From the NCBI GenBank assembly GCA_963966185.1, contig CAWZYM010000158.1, forward strand, positions 497,001 through 561,000: 64,000 nt of DNA. Reading direction: 5' to 3'. Every line of letters starts with the position of its first letter. Position 1 is the first letter of the stretch. Made by a program: the position numbers and the translations under genes. This document shows, piece after piece, positions 22,604 to 33,494 of the stretch. This stretch comes from Rhabditoides inermis (lineage: Eukaryota > Nematoda > Chromadorea > Rhabditida > Rhabditidae). The notes under the pieces were generated by a model. The model saw only the letters and a program-made list of their open reading frames with translations. It had not been told where the DNA came from and did not search any database.

Positions 22604-25600
22604 CATCTGTTTATGTCGTCCCTATTCCCTATATGCTTAATGCCTATTATCCATGTCTCGTTTTCTCCAGCTCTCTGTTCTGTTCTGTTCTATTTCCTTT
22701 ATCATTTTGCTGTTCTTTACGCATATCTAACATATCTCTATCATGATCATGACAATACTGTTTATTGCACATTTATCTGGGAGATGTGACCAACCTTTCT
22801 GCACGGCTTGGCGCTTCTGTCGAACGCAGCCTTGAACTGCTTCCTCTGCTGGGCGTTGAGGATGGTCCGCGGCCGCTTCGGCGTCTTCCGGTGCGCATCC
22901 TGCTCCTCGTAGTAGCCAGCTGCTAAACGAGTGTGGTTTCTATTCGATTCACAGTTTGTGTTGACTCTGGGGGTTGTTCGAGGGTTCGAGCATGCCACAA
23001 CACGACCACCAACCAATCACTACACGCACTGGGTTCTGTCTTGGGGAGTTTGGATGGCGGGGCGGACGGAGGGGCGTCGACGACGGGAAGGGACTGGAGG
23101 TAGACGAGTGGGTAGATGGGCAGCGGCTCCGGCAGGAATAGCTTGTCGACTGATGTGGATGGGAGGGAGTGGAGGGGAGTGGACGAGGAGCTGGCGAGCA
23201 GCGCTGAAACGCCACCGTCACCACACAAGCATGCGGGGAGTGATGCGGGAGGGAGGCTGCAGTCTACCTGGTCCCGGCTGCATTTGAAGGGCCGACTGCT
23301 CGCACATTATACGGTGGTAGTCCGCGCGGCACACGATCTCTCCGTTGTAGAACAGGTACTCGTCTCCCTGCAGTCACATTGATAAATACAGTGATATCTA
23401 TGATGCTACTCACTTTCTTGAATGGCAGCTGGCAGGCGGCGCAAGTGAAGCATCGTGTGTGGTATGTGGCATGCATGCATCGATACACCAGGTCAGAGGG
23501 AGCGAGCGGCAGCAGACACCGAGTACACTTGCGAGAGAACTGCCTGCAAAATAGTATTGTTTCAAAACTCTTCAACAGAACGAATTTTTAAGTGCATCAT
23601 GTTTCCGCGATAAATATTTAATCCCTATCGACACTACCCTCTTGACCGTTGACTCTTGTTGGATCGCGCGCATGCCTATCTTGAATCAACGTTGCATAAT
23701 TCCATGTATTCGGATTATTCCTATTGTAGAGAGAGGGGTAATCCGCTGTCCTCGAGATGTGAATTGAGCGTAGCTGAAGAGCGTATCCATATCCCCCTTC
23801 TTCACTTAGAAACATCATAATCCCGTAGTAAATCCGCGCCTGATAAGCAATATCGCGGCTTATTAGGTGGTCCCTTCAGTTACATACACAGTGGTCATGT
23901 TTCTACAATTGGCTATTTCAAGCCATCAAGACGAGAGATTTGACATTCTTCAATCTCAAGATGGCGTCGTTAGCGGCAGCTGTACAGTGTTTGACAAGCA
24001 GTAATGTTTTGATGAGACCCTACGCATCTCTCTCTCTCTCTCTCTCGTTCTAGATGCCCTGAGGACGCTGTTATGTGTAGCTGGGATGGCCATCAGCTGA
24101 CACATATCAGGAGGGAAGCAGGGATATTGCGTGGCCCGGATGCGGTAACCGGTGGATGGATGGGGTGTCAGAGTGAGAGGGGAGGGAGGGTACGGTGGGT
24201 GACAATCGGGTGACGGTTGACAATGATACGGTGACATGTCATATATTCCTCGTTTTCTTTTTTGTAACGTTGTTTTGTCATGCTATGTGTTTCCTAGCTA
24301 TTATAACAATATAATTAAAATATATATCGAAAGCATCACATGATCATTTAGTATTTAGATTGGCTGGCACTGATAGGGAGTGAGCCGATGTGGTATCACC
24401 GAATGGCGAACCTAGACTATATTTCATCAAGTATAATTCTTAGAGACCAGGAGTGGTCACGCGTCTTCCTTCCTCCTACGTCGCAATTAAACGAGGAGGG
24501 GAAGGAGATGCGCCAAATATCGAGGCCCACTGTGCAAACACATTCGCGCCCCCGTTTACGATTTCATATAGCCACCTACGGTAGGACGCGAACTCTGGTA
24601 AGGAAAGACCATGCTATCAGCTATCATGCTAATCGCATATGATGATTATGAGGGAAGCCAGTGGGGTGGTATGGCTTCAGTCGATAGAATGTGTGAGACA
24701 TTCCGATCCTCTCTATCTCCCATTCTCTCGCGCGCTCTCCCAGTGTACAGCTGGTTGTTACGGTATGCGGTGGGCGAGAGGAGATGATGCGCGGTGAAAG
24801 GTGACAGCTGGGTCTCTGGGGACATGCGGGATCAGAGGGCGGAAGGAGACTGAGGCGACAAAGGTAATCTGCTAATGAGATCTGATAGCTCCTGCTAGTA
24901 GATCCCACAGATTAGCGGCGACTAATTGGCGCGTGTTCCGGGATATGTTTCAATGAGAGAGTAAGGGTGAAAAGTGTAAATGTGTTTGTGAGAGAGATCT
25001 TCTTTTCGTGACCGAAATGGCCCATGGAAGGAACCCGTTGGAAGATGTGGATAGCTGGCGGGCAGACGAGCGCCTTACATGACTACCCTTGAGTACTCGA
25101 GTAGACTCGAGAGGCCTGCCGGCATTGACAGCAGAGAGCCGCCGCACACGCAACCGCCAATAGGAAGTGGAGAGACAGAGAGAGGGTGTCAGCTGGATAG
25201 GCCAGCCATATTCAAGGAGACGTCTCAAGACACCGCGACAAACACAAAATCTTTCGAGTGAACATTGTACTGTGTTACATGAATAATCATTAGTACGTGT
25301 CGAGTGAACACACTTTGTTATACCGTGAAATGCAACATCATGTAGAAATATATTGGAAAAGGATCTTCGCAAAAGATCGTCGCGAAAAAAAACACACTTA
25401 CAGTTGATGGTCGTCCCTGCAGTATATGTGTCCGTCCTTTGCGTAGCAAGACTGGGCTCCCGAGAGTGGCTGTTGGCAGGCGAAGCAGCGCAGACACGAC
25501 TCGTGCCACACCTCTTCGTTCACCTACACACACATCACTATCGTCTGTCGGTGGGGCACTAGCATTGTTACCTTGAGCATGAACTGATCTCTAATCGGGT

Positions 25601-26570
25601 ATCCGCACCCGACGCAGCAAGTCGCCGGAGAGTCGAACGAGGGATCTGGAAACGTCGTCTAATATGTTTCGCAGCGCGAACAAATGTGTGAATCGAATTC
25701 AATTTCAGCAATGTCTTCTAATCCCAAGGAATCTCCAGCAACATTCTGACAGAATGGTGTGACTTTTGTGACAGTTGGGTTTTGAGAGGGGGAGAAAGAG
25801 AGCAGGGAAGAGGAGAGCGCGAGTCAATGAGTCAGACGATGATTAGTGCACGACAAGGCATCGATCGGACACAGGTGGTACTGTACGACATACTAGTACA
25901 CGAATGTCACACTGTCACATCGCACAAGCAACGGTACGGGTACTGTGAGTGAATTCAAACTACAGTACCTGTGAACGGGAGGAAGTGTTGCTGAATGATG
26001 GAGGCGTCGGATGGAAGGTCGGCTAGAAACACTTATTTCATGACACACTTGAAACAATGCTCTTACCGGGAGGTATGGAATCGGAAGACGATGGTTCCAT
26101 CTTGAGTCGATCGAGATCCATGAGCTCCGACGAGCCCGGAGGCGGCTGCTGGTCAGGGCTACAACAGACACAGCATACGGTAGGCAGCAGGATCAGGTGG
26201 TTTGAACGATGTGTTGATGAGTTCTCACATATCACTGCAGTGGCAGCCAGCAGGGGAGAAGTGGTGAGAGAGGGAGAGCGTGGGAAGAAGAAGGCAAGGT
26301 GAGAGCGCGCATCAAAGACACTAACACGCATAATGAGACGATCACTGCATAAATTAAGGGACTATGATCGCTGACTGCAAGTTTATCTCAGAGTGCGTTT
26401 TCAGAAAAGCATCTATTATGAAGCGCGAAACTGACAATAACATGAAAGATTGGCAATACTGTCAGACTAATAACCGGTGTGGTGCTGATCAGAGGATGAT
26501 ACATTGGGAATTGATATTGGATATTGAAGGCTCACCTCTGGACAATCGGGGCCTGCACGCTCCACGTCAT
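21852..26570 (-). CDS. lim-6: LIM-homeodomain transcription factor, LMX1 class
   Basis: Two LIM domains and one homeodomain in the LMX order. LIM1 (about 25645-25395): [44 protein letters not shown]2 (about 23545-23285): [49 protein letters not shown]. Homeodomain (about 22900-22420): [28 protein letters not shown], then [20 protein letters not shown] and RAKMKK, including the WFQNQ helix-3 signature of LMX1/LIM-6. The C terminus is acidic ([18 protein letters not shown]) and ends [10 protein letters not shown]. The first exon, 26570-26536 ([11 protein letters not shown]), was chosen because its donor phase fits the next exon. In C. elegans lim-6 specifies GABAergic and chemosensory neurons. 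Long introns carry several simple repeats. Exon 1 is the uncertain part. Confidence 0.92.
22562..22601. repeat. (CT)n microsatellite
   Basis: About 20 CT units in the intron that splits the lim-6 homeodomain. Confidence 0.95.
24028..24048. repeat. Short (CT)n run
   Basis: About ten CT units inside the long lim-6 intron between the two LIM domains. That 1.8-kb intron (about 23545-25395) otherwise shows no repeat or gene I can support. Confidence 0.85.
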
Positions 26571-27690
26571 GATATGGAAGGATGAATATGGAAAGAGTGG
26601 GTGGATTCGAGCCCCAACCACCAGCTACAGTAGTCCTGCCGCCGACGCAGCGAAGACACGCCCCCTTTTCGGCGACGAATGGGGAGAGAGAGAAGGGGGC
26701 TCTTCAATAGGGGATTATTGCATATTGAGAGCGGAAGCCACGCGATATCCCGGTGGGACAGAGATAGAAACATGAATCGTCATGATAAAATGATGCATGA
26801 TACATTTAACAAGTTGATAAGTAAGTTATAAAGGATCAGACGTTGATAAAGTGATGTAATACACAATCATTGTCACAAACACGGTAAGAAAGGTGGAAGG
26901 AGGTGTGCGGGTGGCCAAAATGTCAGTGTGGACATTGGTGGTTTGGAGCGCGGGTGAACGAGTGTGTAAATGCCAGCGCCCTCCCGAGTGAGGCACAAAG
27001 AGAGGACCGCTGCGGAGGATCCATGGCAGAACTAGGTGCGAGCCACGTGAACTGGTACAACAACAACGACATTTCCGATCAAAGCAGCCTCTTTGGCTGC
27101 GCGATATTTGACATGGGTGAAACCTTTCACCTGTTTAGAGTTTAGACAGATCACTTCTATCAACATCTCATGCATGTATTTTGCAACTCTGTATGTTATA
27201 CCGGCGCGGTAGCCTCCGGAGGATGAATAATGAGCATCGATGTACTGTTGTCATTACGAGTCACAACAAACCGCCCCTGCCCGCGAACGCTCACTGTCTC
27301 CCCGAACTGATCATACTGTATTTTGATACCATATCAGTAACTAATGTGCTTGTAGCTTCCCAGTATGTTCGTCGGACTTGGATCAACTGAAAATACTGTA
27401 GGTGTGCAGTGTTTTGATATTTAATAATGAAGTATATTAGAATCAGAAAGTCGGCGAGATGACAGGTTCCCACGGGGGGTCGCTCGAGAGAAAGAAGCAG
27501 TCTCCTGAAACAAGTGATTATATTGAAAAGTGATCCACTCTATATTTTTGGGCTCTTTTATATGCATAGAGAAAACACTAATAAATGATTGATCTTATAA
27601 AAAAAACACATGCACATGATGATTTACGCTAAACCGAGGAAGACGACGATTGATCGAGACAACACCGATTATAGAAGAGACGGAGCTATC
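26571..27690. other. lim-6 upstream region
   Basis: Likely promoter and 5' UTR of lim-6. No coding exon could be supported. AT-rich stretches alternate with GA-rich ones. Confidence 0.45.
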
Positions 27691-27762
27691 AGCAGCGTGG
27701 CGCAGTGGAAGCGTGCTGGGCCCATAACCCAGAGGTCGGTGGATCGAAACCACTCGCTGCTA
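27691..27762 (+). tRNA. Initiator tRNA-Met (CAT)
   Basis: 72-nt cloverleaf with acceptor AGCAGCG / CGCTGCT+A, A box TGGCGCAGTGG, anticodon stem CTGGG/CCCAG with CAT anticodon in loop CCCATAA, and T arm with GGATCGAAACC. The A1-U72 pair, the GGG/CCC anticodon stem and A54-type GATCGAAA loop are the eukaryotic initiator features. A T5 run directly downstream (27765) is a Pol III terminator. Positions in the stems pair fully, so it looks functional. Confidence 0.95.
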
Positions 27763-27964
27763 ATCTTTTTGCGTTTACTGTAACCGAATATATTTGAAGT
27801 AAACTGTTAAATATCACGAAATACATTGCTCGAAATGCTATGGTTAACATTTTTGAACAATTTTAAAGCTTTCAGTTAGTTCATATTTATTGAGAAGTTG
27901 CGTAACATGGCCTAGTGTTTCGTTGTGCACGAAAATTCGAACTTGAAATGAACTGGCAAAACGC
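27763..27964. other. Short spacer after tRNA-Met
   Basis: AT-rich, no feature apart from the Pol III terminator at its start. Confidence 0.5.
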
Positions 27965-28944
27965 AAAGTAGTACCATAGTATTTCCCCGATACTAAAGTA
28001 CTACTGAAACTCACGCTCACTACTTTGGCACTACTGATAGCCTTATGTTAGTACTACCATAGCAGTAGCTCAATTAGTACTACTATAGTACTGCCGTTTT
28101 TGAATGGAAGCATGATCTCGCAACGAAAACAATCATAGGCAGCATTATTTTTCAGATCAGCTGGTCTGGCCTAAATGTTTTGTTTGTTTGTTTTTTACTT
28201 GTATTCATTATGTTTTGTTGTTTTGTTGTCGTCGTTTTATTTATAATCAGTTAGTCTACTCGCGTGCGTACACGCTTTCGGTTAGTATGTACCATATACA
28301 TGTATGTTTCTTATTTGCTTGTGTGTTTTGTGGTGTGTGCAAGATTTCTCTTTTCCAGAAGTTGCGGTTTTGTGATGTGTGCAACGAACAACAATATCAG
28401 TGGTGAGTGAGAAGGATCACCCCGTCTTCTAGTCGACATTGAAAGGTGGGTAGTACATATTTATACTGCACTGTAAATCGGTATCAGATCGTATTGTGTT
28501 TGCCTACTGTGTACATGCTATGTCGTTTAGGGTACGCATCTACGGACCATCGGACAAGCAGAGGGCTCGGAACTTCACTGCTACGCGGATGCCCGGCATA
28601 AGCAAGAAGATGCCAGAATTGCAGCTACAATGATCTAACCCACCCCACCCATTCTATTACGTTTTACTATAATAAACATGTAAATTGATCAGCGTTCTGT
28701 TGTTTTGTGAAGGTATGCAACATGCAATGCACGTATATGTACGTATAATGTATAATGAATGTTTACATGTATGAAAACGATGGCTAGTATATGAACCAAT
28801 AATGAACATGAATACGATGGCAGTATTAGCGTTGTACTAAGGAACGACTAGAAAGGTACTAAAGCAGTTCTAATGGCGAAATTTTAGGACTGCCATAGGC
28901 GGTACTATGGCAGTACTGAAATAGCTACTATGGCAGTACTTTGA
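27965..28944. mobile_element. Possible degenerate inverted-repeat element built from AGTACTnCCATAG units
   Basis: Both ends consist of degenerate repeats of an AGTA(C/G)T(A/G)CCATAGTA motif in opposite orientation: CAAAGTAGTACCATAG opens at 27965 and CTATGGCAGTACTTTG closes at 28944. The units recur several times inside 27965-28110 and 28815-28944. The intervening 700 bp hold two exon-like blocks (see separate entry). No clear target duplication was found, so the element status is tentative; a diverged minisatellite in inverted arrangement is the alternative. Confidence 0.45.
28359..28633 (+). CDS. Uncertain small spliced ORF, 5' end not found
   Basis: Two exon-like blocks, 28359-28402 and 28531-28633, with consensus borders (TTTTCCAG before, TG|GTGAGT between, GTTTAG before the second) join in phase to read LRFCDVCNEQQYQW then VRIYGPSDKQRARNF, MPGISKKMPELQLQ and stop. 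A polyadenylation signal AATAAA follows at about 28670. The single CxxC is the only motif. I do not recognise the protein and see no credible first exon; it may be a remnant inside the surrounding repeat element. Confidence 0.3.
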
Positions 28945-29056
28945 CGTACACGAGACATTTCTCACACCGGCTTTTGGCAACTTTTTTTCTCTAAATTGAA
29001 TTATTGTTTATGTGATCTGTTTTGTAATTTAATTGTTACTGAATTTGGTTACAGCG

Positions 29057-32000
29057 ATGGGTAAACACGAGAAGGGAACCCCGAAGGAGATTGCGAATCG
29101 CTGCAAGTCCAAGGGACTTCAGAAGCTACGATGGTACGTACGTTTCTCCTGTTTTGCAAACAATTGCAAGTTAACAATGTGTGTTCCAGGTTCTGTCAGA
29201 TGTGCAACAAGCAGTGTCGCGATCAGAACGGCTTTAAGTGCCATCTGACGTCGGAGGCGCATCAGCGGCAGCTGCTGCTCTTCGCCGAGAACCAGAACCA
29301 GTATCTTGCCCAATTCAGCCGAGAATTCGAGAGCAACTTCATGTTTGTGAGTTGTTTAATATGTATGGTTTCGTGTACATGTTCGTGTTCAGCTGCTGAA
29401 GAACTCGTTCGGCGGCAAGCGCACCCGCGCCAACGAGATCTATCAGGAGTACATCCGCGACAAGGTACTGTGTATTTTCTAAATGATTCACTTTCATAAT
29501 GTTTACGAAATATATACTCACTTTAGAGAGAAAAAAATCAACATTTAGGGTCACGTACACATGAACTCGACCCGGTGGCACACGCTCACTGGGTTTGTGC
29601 AGTACCTCGGATCGAGCGGCAAGTGCAAGATCGACCAGACCGAGAAGGGTGCGTTTCTATTTCACGTTCACCTTGTCGATAGTGTTTACAATGTCATTCA
29701 TTCAGGTTGGTACATAGCGTACATTGACCAGGAGGAGGTGAACAGGAAGGAGGAGGTGGCTCGTAAGGCCAAGCAGGAGAAGGATGACGAGGAGAAGCAG
29801 CACGAGATGATCGAGGCGCAGGCCGCTAGGTGAGCATTCCACTTTCTCCCATCGACACACTCCCTGAAACTGATTTGGAAGAATGTTATTTTATCGTGAA
29901 CCCTACATTAATAATGTTAGAACAATCAACATGTTATATATTATTTATTGATTGTTTTGTACACAGGGCTCTCGAGCTTCGCGGAGAGGTGGAAGAGTCG
30001 AAGCCGACGGAACTGATCCGAGGCGACGAAGACGACAAAGTCGCCTTCTCACTTGCAAAGATAGACGTCAAACCGACGGCAGAGGTGCTTTTATACACAT
30101 AATGTTTATTGACTGTGCTTTTCAGGATTGTGCCAAACCCACACCCGCTTTCATCGCAGCGAGTGGATCGGTGTTTGACAGAAAGGTAATGAGGGGAGCG
30201 AGAGTATGTTCACCCAATGTGTTACAGAATGTCAAGAAGGAGATCAAGGATGAGTTGGACAGGGAGGAAAAGAGGGAGAAGGACAGGGATAGGAGGGAGA
30301 AGCGCCGACGCAGCAGAAGCCGCAGCCGCTCGAGAGACAACCACAGGGACAGGAGAGACAACCACCGCGACGACAGGAGGCGCGGTACGTGTTTAAAACG
30401 TTCAAAATAGTATAATATCATTTGAAATGTATCAAACGTTTGTATTTCGTATTCGTTCCTTCATTCAGGGTATGATGAAATTTGCAAAACGTTATTCCGT
30501 TGCGGGGAATCGAACCCCGGCCTTACGGGTGAGAGCCGTAAATCCTAACCACTAGACCACAACGGACATGTGGTGTGGTGTTTCAGCAGGCGATATCCGG
30601 ACGCGCGATGGAAATGCGATAGCGAGACGGTGAGAGAAATGTGTGGTGAGAGAGCATGGTCGAGCGATTACTCCCACTCTCACTGCAAGTGCGGTTTCTA
30701 GCTATGATCAAACGTAGCATCGGTGGTTCAGTGGTAGAATGCTCGCCTGCCACGCGGGCGGCCCGGGTTCGATTCCCGGCCGATGCAATGTTTTGCGAAT
30801 TTAAATGTATTATTAACAATCTCGATGGTGTTGTTACTTCGCAATAACTTTGAACTCAGTTTTTGCATATTTTAGACGATCGCCCGTCGACGTCTCGTCG
30901 GGAAGAGCCCCCGAAGAAGAAGAGTGCTCTGGATGAGATCCGCGAGATGGAGGAGAGAAAGAAGGAAAGGCAGAACAGAAAGGATTACTGGATGCACCCC
31001 GGTATCGTCGTCAAGGTAGCGAGACGTTTGTGGCATGTTCTAATACAGATACCGATTTAGGATCGGACGCGGTTATGAATGAACCATTGACCATTGACAA
31101 TGCACGACATTTTAGATAATGACGAAGAAGCTGGGTGCGGATTACTACAAGGCAAAGGGAGTGGTGAAGACGATGATCGACGACTACACGGCGAGCGTCA
31201 AGCTGGACGATGGTGAGTACCTCCCTCTCTCTTTCTCCCTCTCTCCCTCTCTCCCCCTCTCTCCCTATCTCCCCCTCTCTCCCCCTCTCTCTCCCCCTCT
31301 CTCTCCCCCTCTCTTTCTCTCTCCCTCTCTCCCTCTCTCTCCCTCTCTCTCTCCCTCTCCCCTATCTCTTCCTCCCCCTCTCTCCCACTCCCTCTCTCTC
31401 CCTCCCTCTCTCTCCATCTCTCTCCATCTCCTCTCTCTCCCTCTCTCTCCCTCTCTTTCCCTCTCTCGCTCTCTCGCTCTCCCCCTCTCTTTCTCTCTCT
31501 CCCCTCTCTCCCCCTCTCCCCCTCTCCCCCTCTCCCCCTCTCTCTCCTCTCCCTCCCCTCCCTCTCCCTCCCTCTCCCTCTCCCTCTCCCTCCCTCCCCC
31601 TCTCCTCCCCCTCTCTCCCTCTCTCTCCCCTCTCTTTCTCTCCCTTTCTCTCCCTCCCTCTCCCTCTCCCTCCCTCTCTCTCCCTGTCTTTCCCTCTCTT
31701 TCCCTCTCTTTCCCTCTCTCCCTCTCTTCCCCTCCCCCTCTCTCCCCCCTCTCCCCCTCTCTCCCTCTTTCCCTCTCTCTCCCCCTCAATGTTTCCATTC
31801 CATTGTTCTCTCTTTGCAGGTGTGTTGGTGAAGGTGGATCAGTCTCACGTGGAGACTGTCATCCCACAGGCCGGCAGGGACATGATCATCTGCAATGGAG
31901 CATATCGGTCAACAACATACATTTTTGCGATTTTTTTTATTGTTCATCGTGTCGGCAGAGCAATGAGATTGTTGCAATAGTCTTTATTTGTGGTCGCTGC

Positions 32001-32167
32001 AGCGATTATTCGTAACGTAATATTATGTGTGTGTTTTCAGTGGCATTCGCGCGATGTTGGACTCTCTGGACGAAAAAAACTTCAGTCTGAACCTCACTCT
32101 GGCAGAAGGTCTTTTGAAGGGAAGGAAGGTGCAGGTGGCATACGAAGACGCCAGCAAGGCAGCCTAA
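29057..32167 (+). CDS. KIN: KIN17 DNA/RNA-binding protein
   Basis: Multi-exon plus-strand gene. The start MGKHEKGTPKEIANRCKSKG LQKLRW is followed by a C2H2-type zinc finger (FCQMCNKQCRDQNGFKCHLT, EAHQRQLLLF), then the winged-helix region (FVQYLGSSGKCKIDQTEKGW, YIAYIDQEEVNRKEE), a charged coiled-coil, an SR/RD-rich linker (RRRSRSRSRSRDNHRDRRDN) and the C-terminal tandem SH3-like KOW region (DYWMHPGIVVKIMTKKLGAD, YYKAKGVV, DDGVLVKVDQSHVETVIPQA, GRKVQVAYEDASKAA). This is the full KIN17 order. Family knowledge: a conserved nuclear protein acting in DNA replication and repair and found with spliceosomes. Introns contain two tRNA genes and a 585-bp CT tract. Stop TAA at 32165-32167; AATAAA near 32287 precedes pinn-4. 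Confidence 0.93.
30496..30566 (-). tRNA. tRNA-Glu (CTC)
   Basis: On the minus strand: acceptor TCCGTTG / CAACGGA, A box TGGTCTAGTGG, anticodon loop CTCTCAC giving CTC, B box GGTTCGATTCC. The anticodon stem (TACGG / CCGTA) pairs fully. It lies in a KIN17 intron on the opposite strand. Confidence 0.95.
30717..30787 (+). tRNA. tRNA-Gly (GCC)
   Basis: Acceptor GCATCGG / CCGATGC+A, A box TGGTTCAGTGG, anticodon loop CTGCCAC giving GCC, B box GGTTCGATTCC, all stems paired. Same KIN17 intron as tRNA-Glu, same strand as KIN17. Confidence 0.96.
31212..31797. repeat. 585-bp (CTCTCCC)-rich polypyrimidine tract
   Basis: Nearly pure pyrimidine on the plus strand (CTCTCTCCC and CCCTCTCTC variants), filling most of a KIN17 intron between KLDDG and VLVKVDQ exons. 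The 298- and 256-codon reading frames across it (Leu/Ser/Pro runs) are artefacts of composition. Confidence 0.95.
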
Positions 32168-32409
32168 AGAAGGAAGACAGTGGTGTTGATTGGCTTTGGC
32201 TGCTAGCTCTCATTATTTTAAATGATATTCCTATTATTTGTACTACTTGTCTCTTGTTCGGAACGCGGATTGGATCGTGGTTGTAAATAAAATGTTTTTT
32301 TAACATCTGAATTGCTGTACGTTTTTGGTTGGGTAGCGAATGCGTCCCTGATTATCTCAAGTGTTACAGTGCTATATTCTAAAAGAGCCAGTGTTCATGT
32401 GATTACAGT
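32168..32409. other. Intercistronic region KIN17-pinn-4 with possible trans-splice acceptor
   Basis: AATAAA at about 32287 is followed some 115 bp later by GTGATTACAG and, one base on, the pinn-4 ATG. This spacing is what operon intercistronic regions look like in rhabditid nematodes. Confidence 0.5.
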
Positions 32410-32886
32410 ATGCCCCCTAAGAAGGCCGCACCGGCAGCGAAGGGCGGAGCGAAAGGAGGAGCGAAGCCTGCGAAGGAGAAGGAGGAGAAGAAGGAGATGA
32501 AGGGAGGCACCGCCGTCAAGGTCCGACATATCCTATGCGAGAAGCAGGTGTGTCGAGTGGTTGAAGAAAGAATGAGTGGATGAGCGTCGCCTTGTAGGGC
32601 AAGGCTCTGGAGGCGATCGAGAAGCTGAAGGCGGGCATGAAGTTCAACGAGGTGGCCGCCACGTACAGCGAGGACAAGGCCCGTTCCGGAGTGAGCCCTC
32701 CCTCCCCTCTCCCCCTCAATCTTGCAGGGTGATCTCGGCTGGATGACTCGCGGCAGCATGACTGGGCCCTTCCAGGACGCGGCTTTCGACCTGCAGAAGA
32801 GCACTATCGACAAACCCATCTACACTGACCCGCCCGTCAAGACCAAGTTCGGATACCACGTCATCATGATTGAGGGAAAGAAGTAG
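32410..32886 (+). CDS. pinn-4: Parvulin-type peptidyl-prolyl isomerase (PIN4/Par14)
   Basis: Three exons, 32410-32547, 32598-32690 and 32728-32886, 390 nt for 129 residues, the size of human Par14. The basic disordered N terminus ([20 protein letters not shown]) is followed by the parvulin fold: [64 protein letters not shown] and [15 protein letters not shown], with the active-site HIL, GxLGW and FGYH elements visible. Family knowledge: PIN4 binds pre-ribosomes and DNA and catalyses proline isomerisation without phosphate specificity. It follows KIN17 by 242 bp on the same strand. Confidence 0.95.
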
Positions 32887-33193
32887 ACTCTTCTATCCAG
32901 GTGCAAACACACATTTGTTATATTTTTGGTTTACAGGTACACGTTGTTTCCATAAGTTGTTGTGTGCGAATGAACTCTATTTCAACAACCGCTTGGTGTA
33001 AATATTTCTCACATTGGAAACATGAACAATCGTGCACGAAATATAGTTATACAGACGGTGGACATTCCTAAACTGCAGGAAAAACAAAAAATATTACAGT
33101 GTGGATCAAAAGATTCGCAAGAAGAGGTACAGGCATGGATATAATCACTGGTCTTCGCGGAGGGTACTATTGTTGGATAGGGAGGATATTCAG
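32887..33193. other. 3' ends of convergent pinn-4 and GPALPP1
   Basis: Short convergent intergenic stretch; AT-rich, no other feature. Confidence 0.5.
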
Positions 33194-33446
33194 TCAGAGG
33201 TACTTCTGATTGTTGCTGGATCCGAACCGGCTGCTGAGCTGTCCGCATCGCTTCTTGATCTCATCGGCAGACGCATTCCCGCGGAGACCACTCACCTACA
33301 AATCAAATCATGCATCCTGGTTCAGTTAGCATCGTATGATGATCAAGCACTATAAACAAATACAGATGGGTGCACCTTCGCTACGATTCATACCACCTAA
33401 AACTCAAAACCACTGTTAGATAGAGTCGATAGATGGGAGTGTGCAG

Positions 33447-33494
<48 letters not shown>

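Noticed and set aside
31119..32015. 298-codon and 256-codon Leu/Ser/Pro-rich frames
   Set aside because: They run through a CT-rich intron of KIN17; the real exons on both sides use other splice borders.
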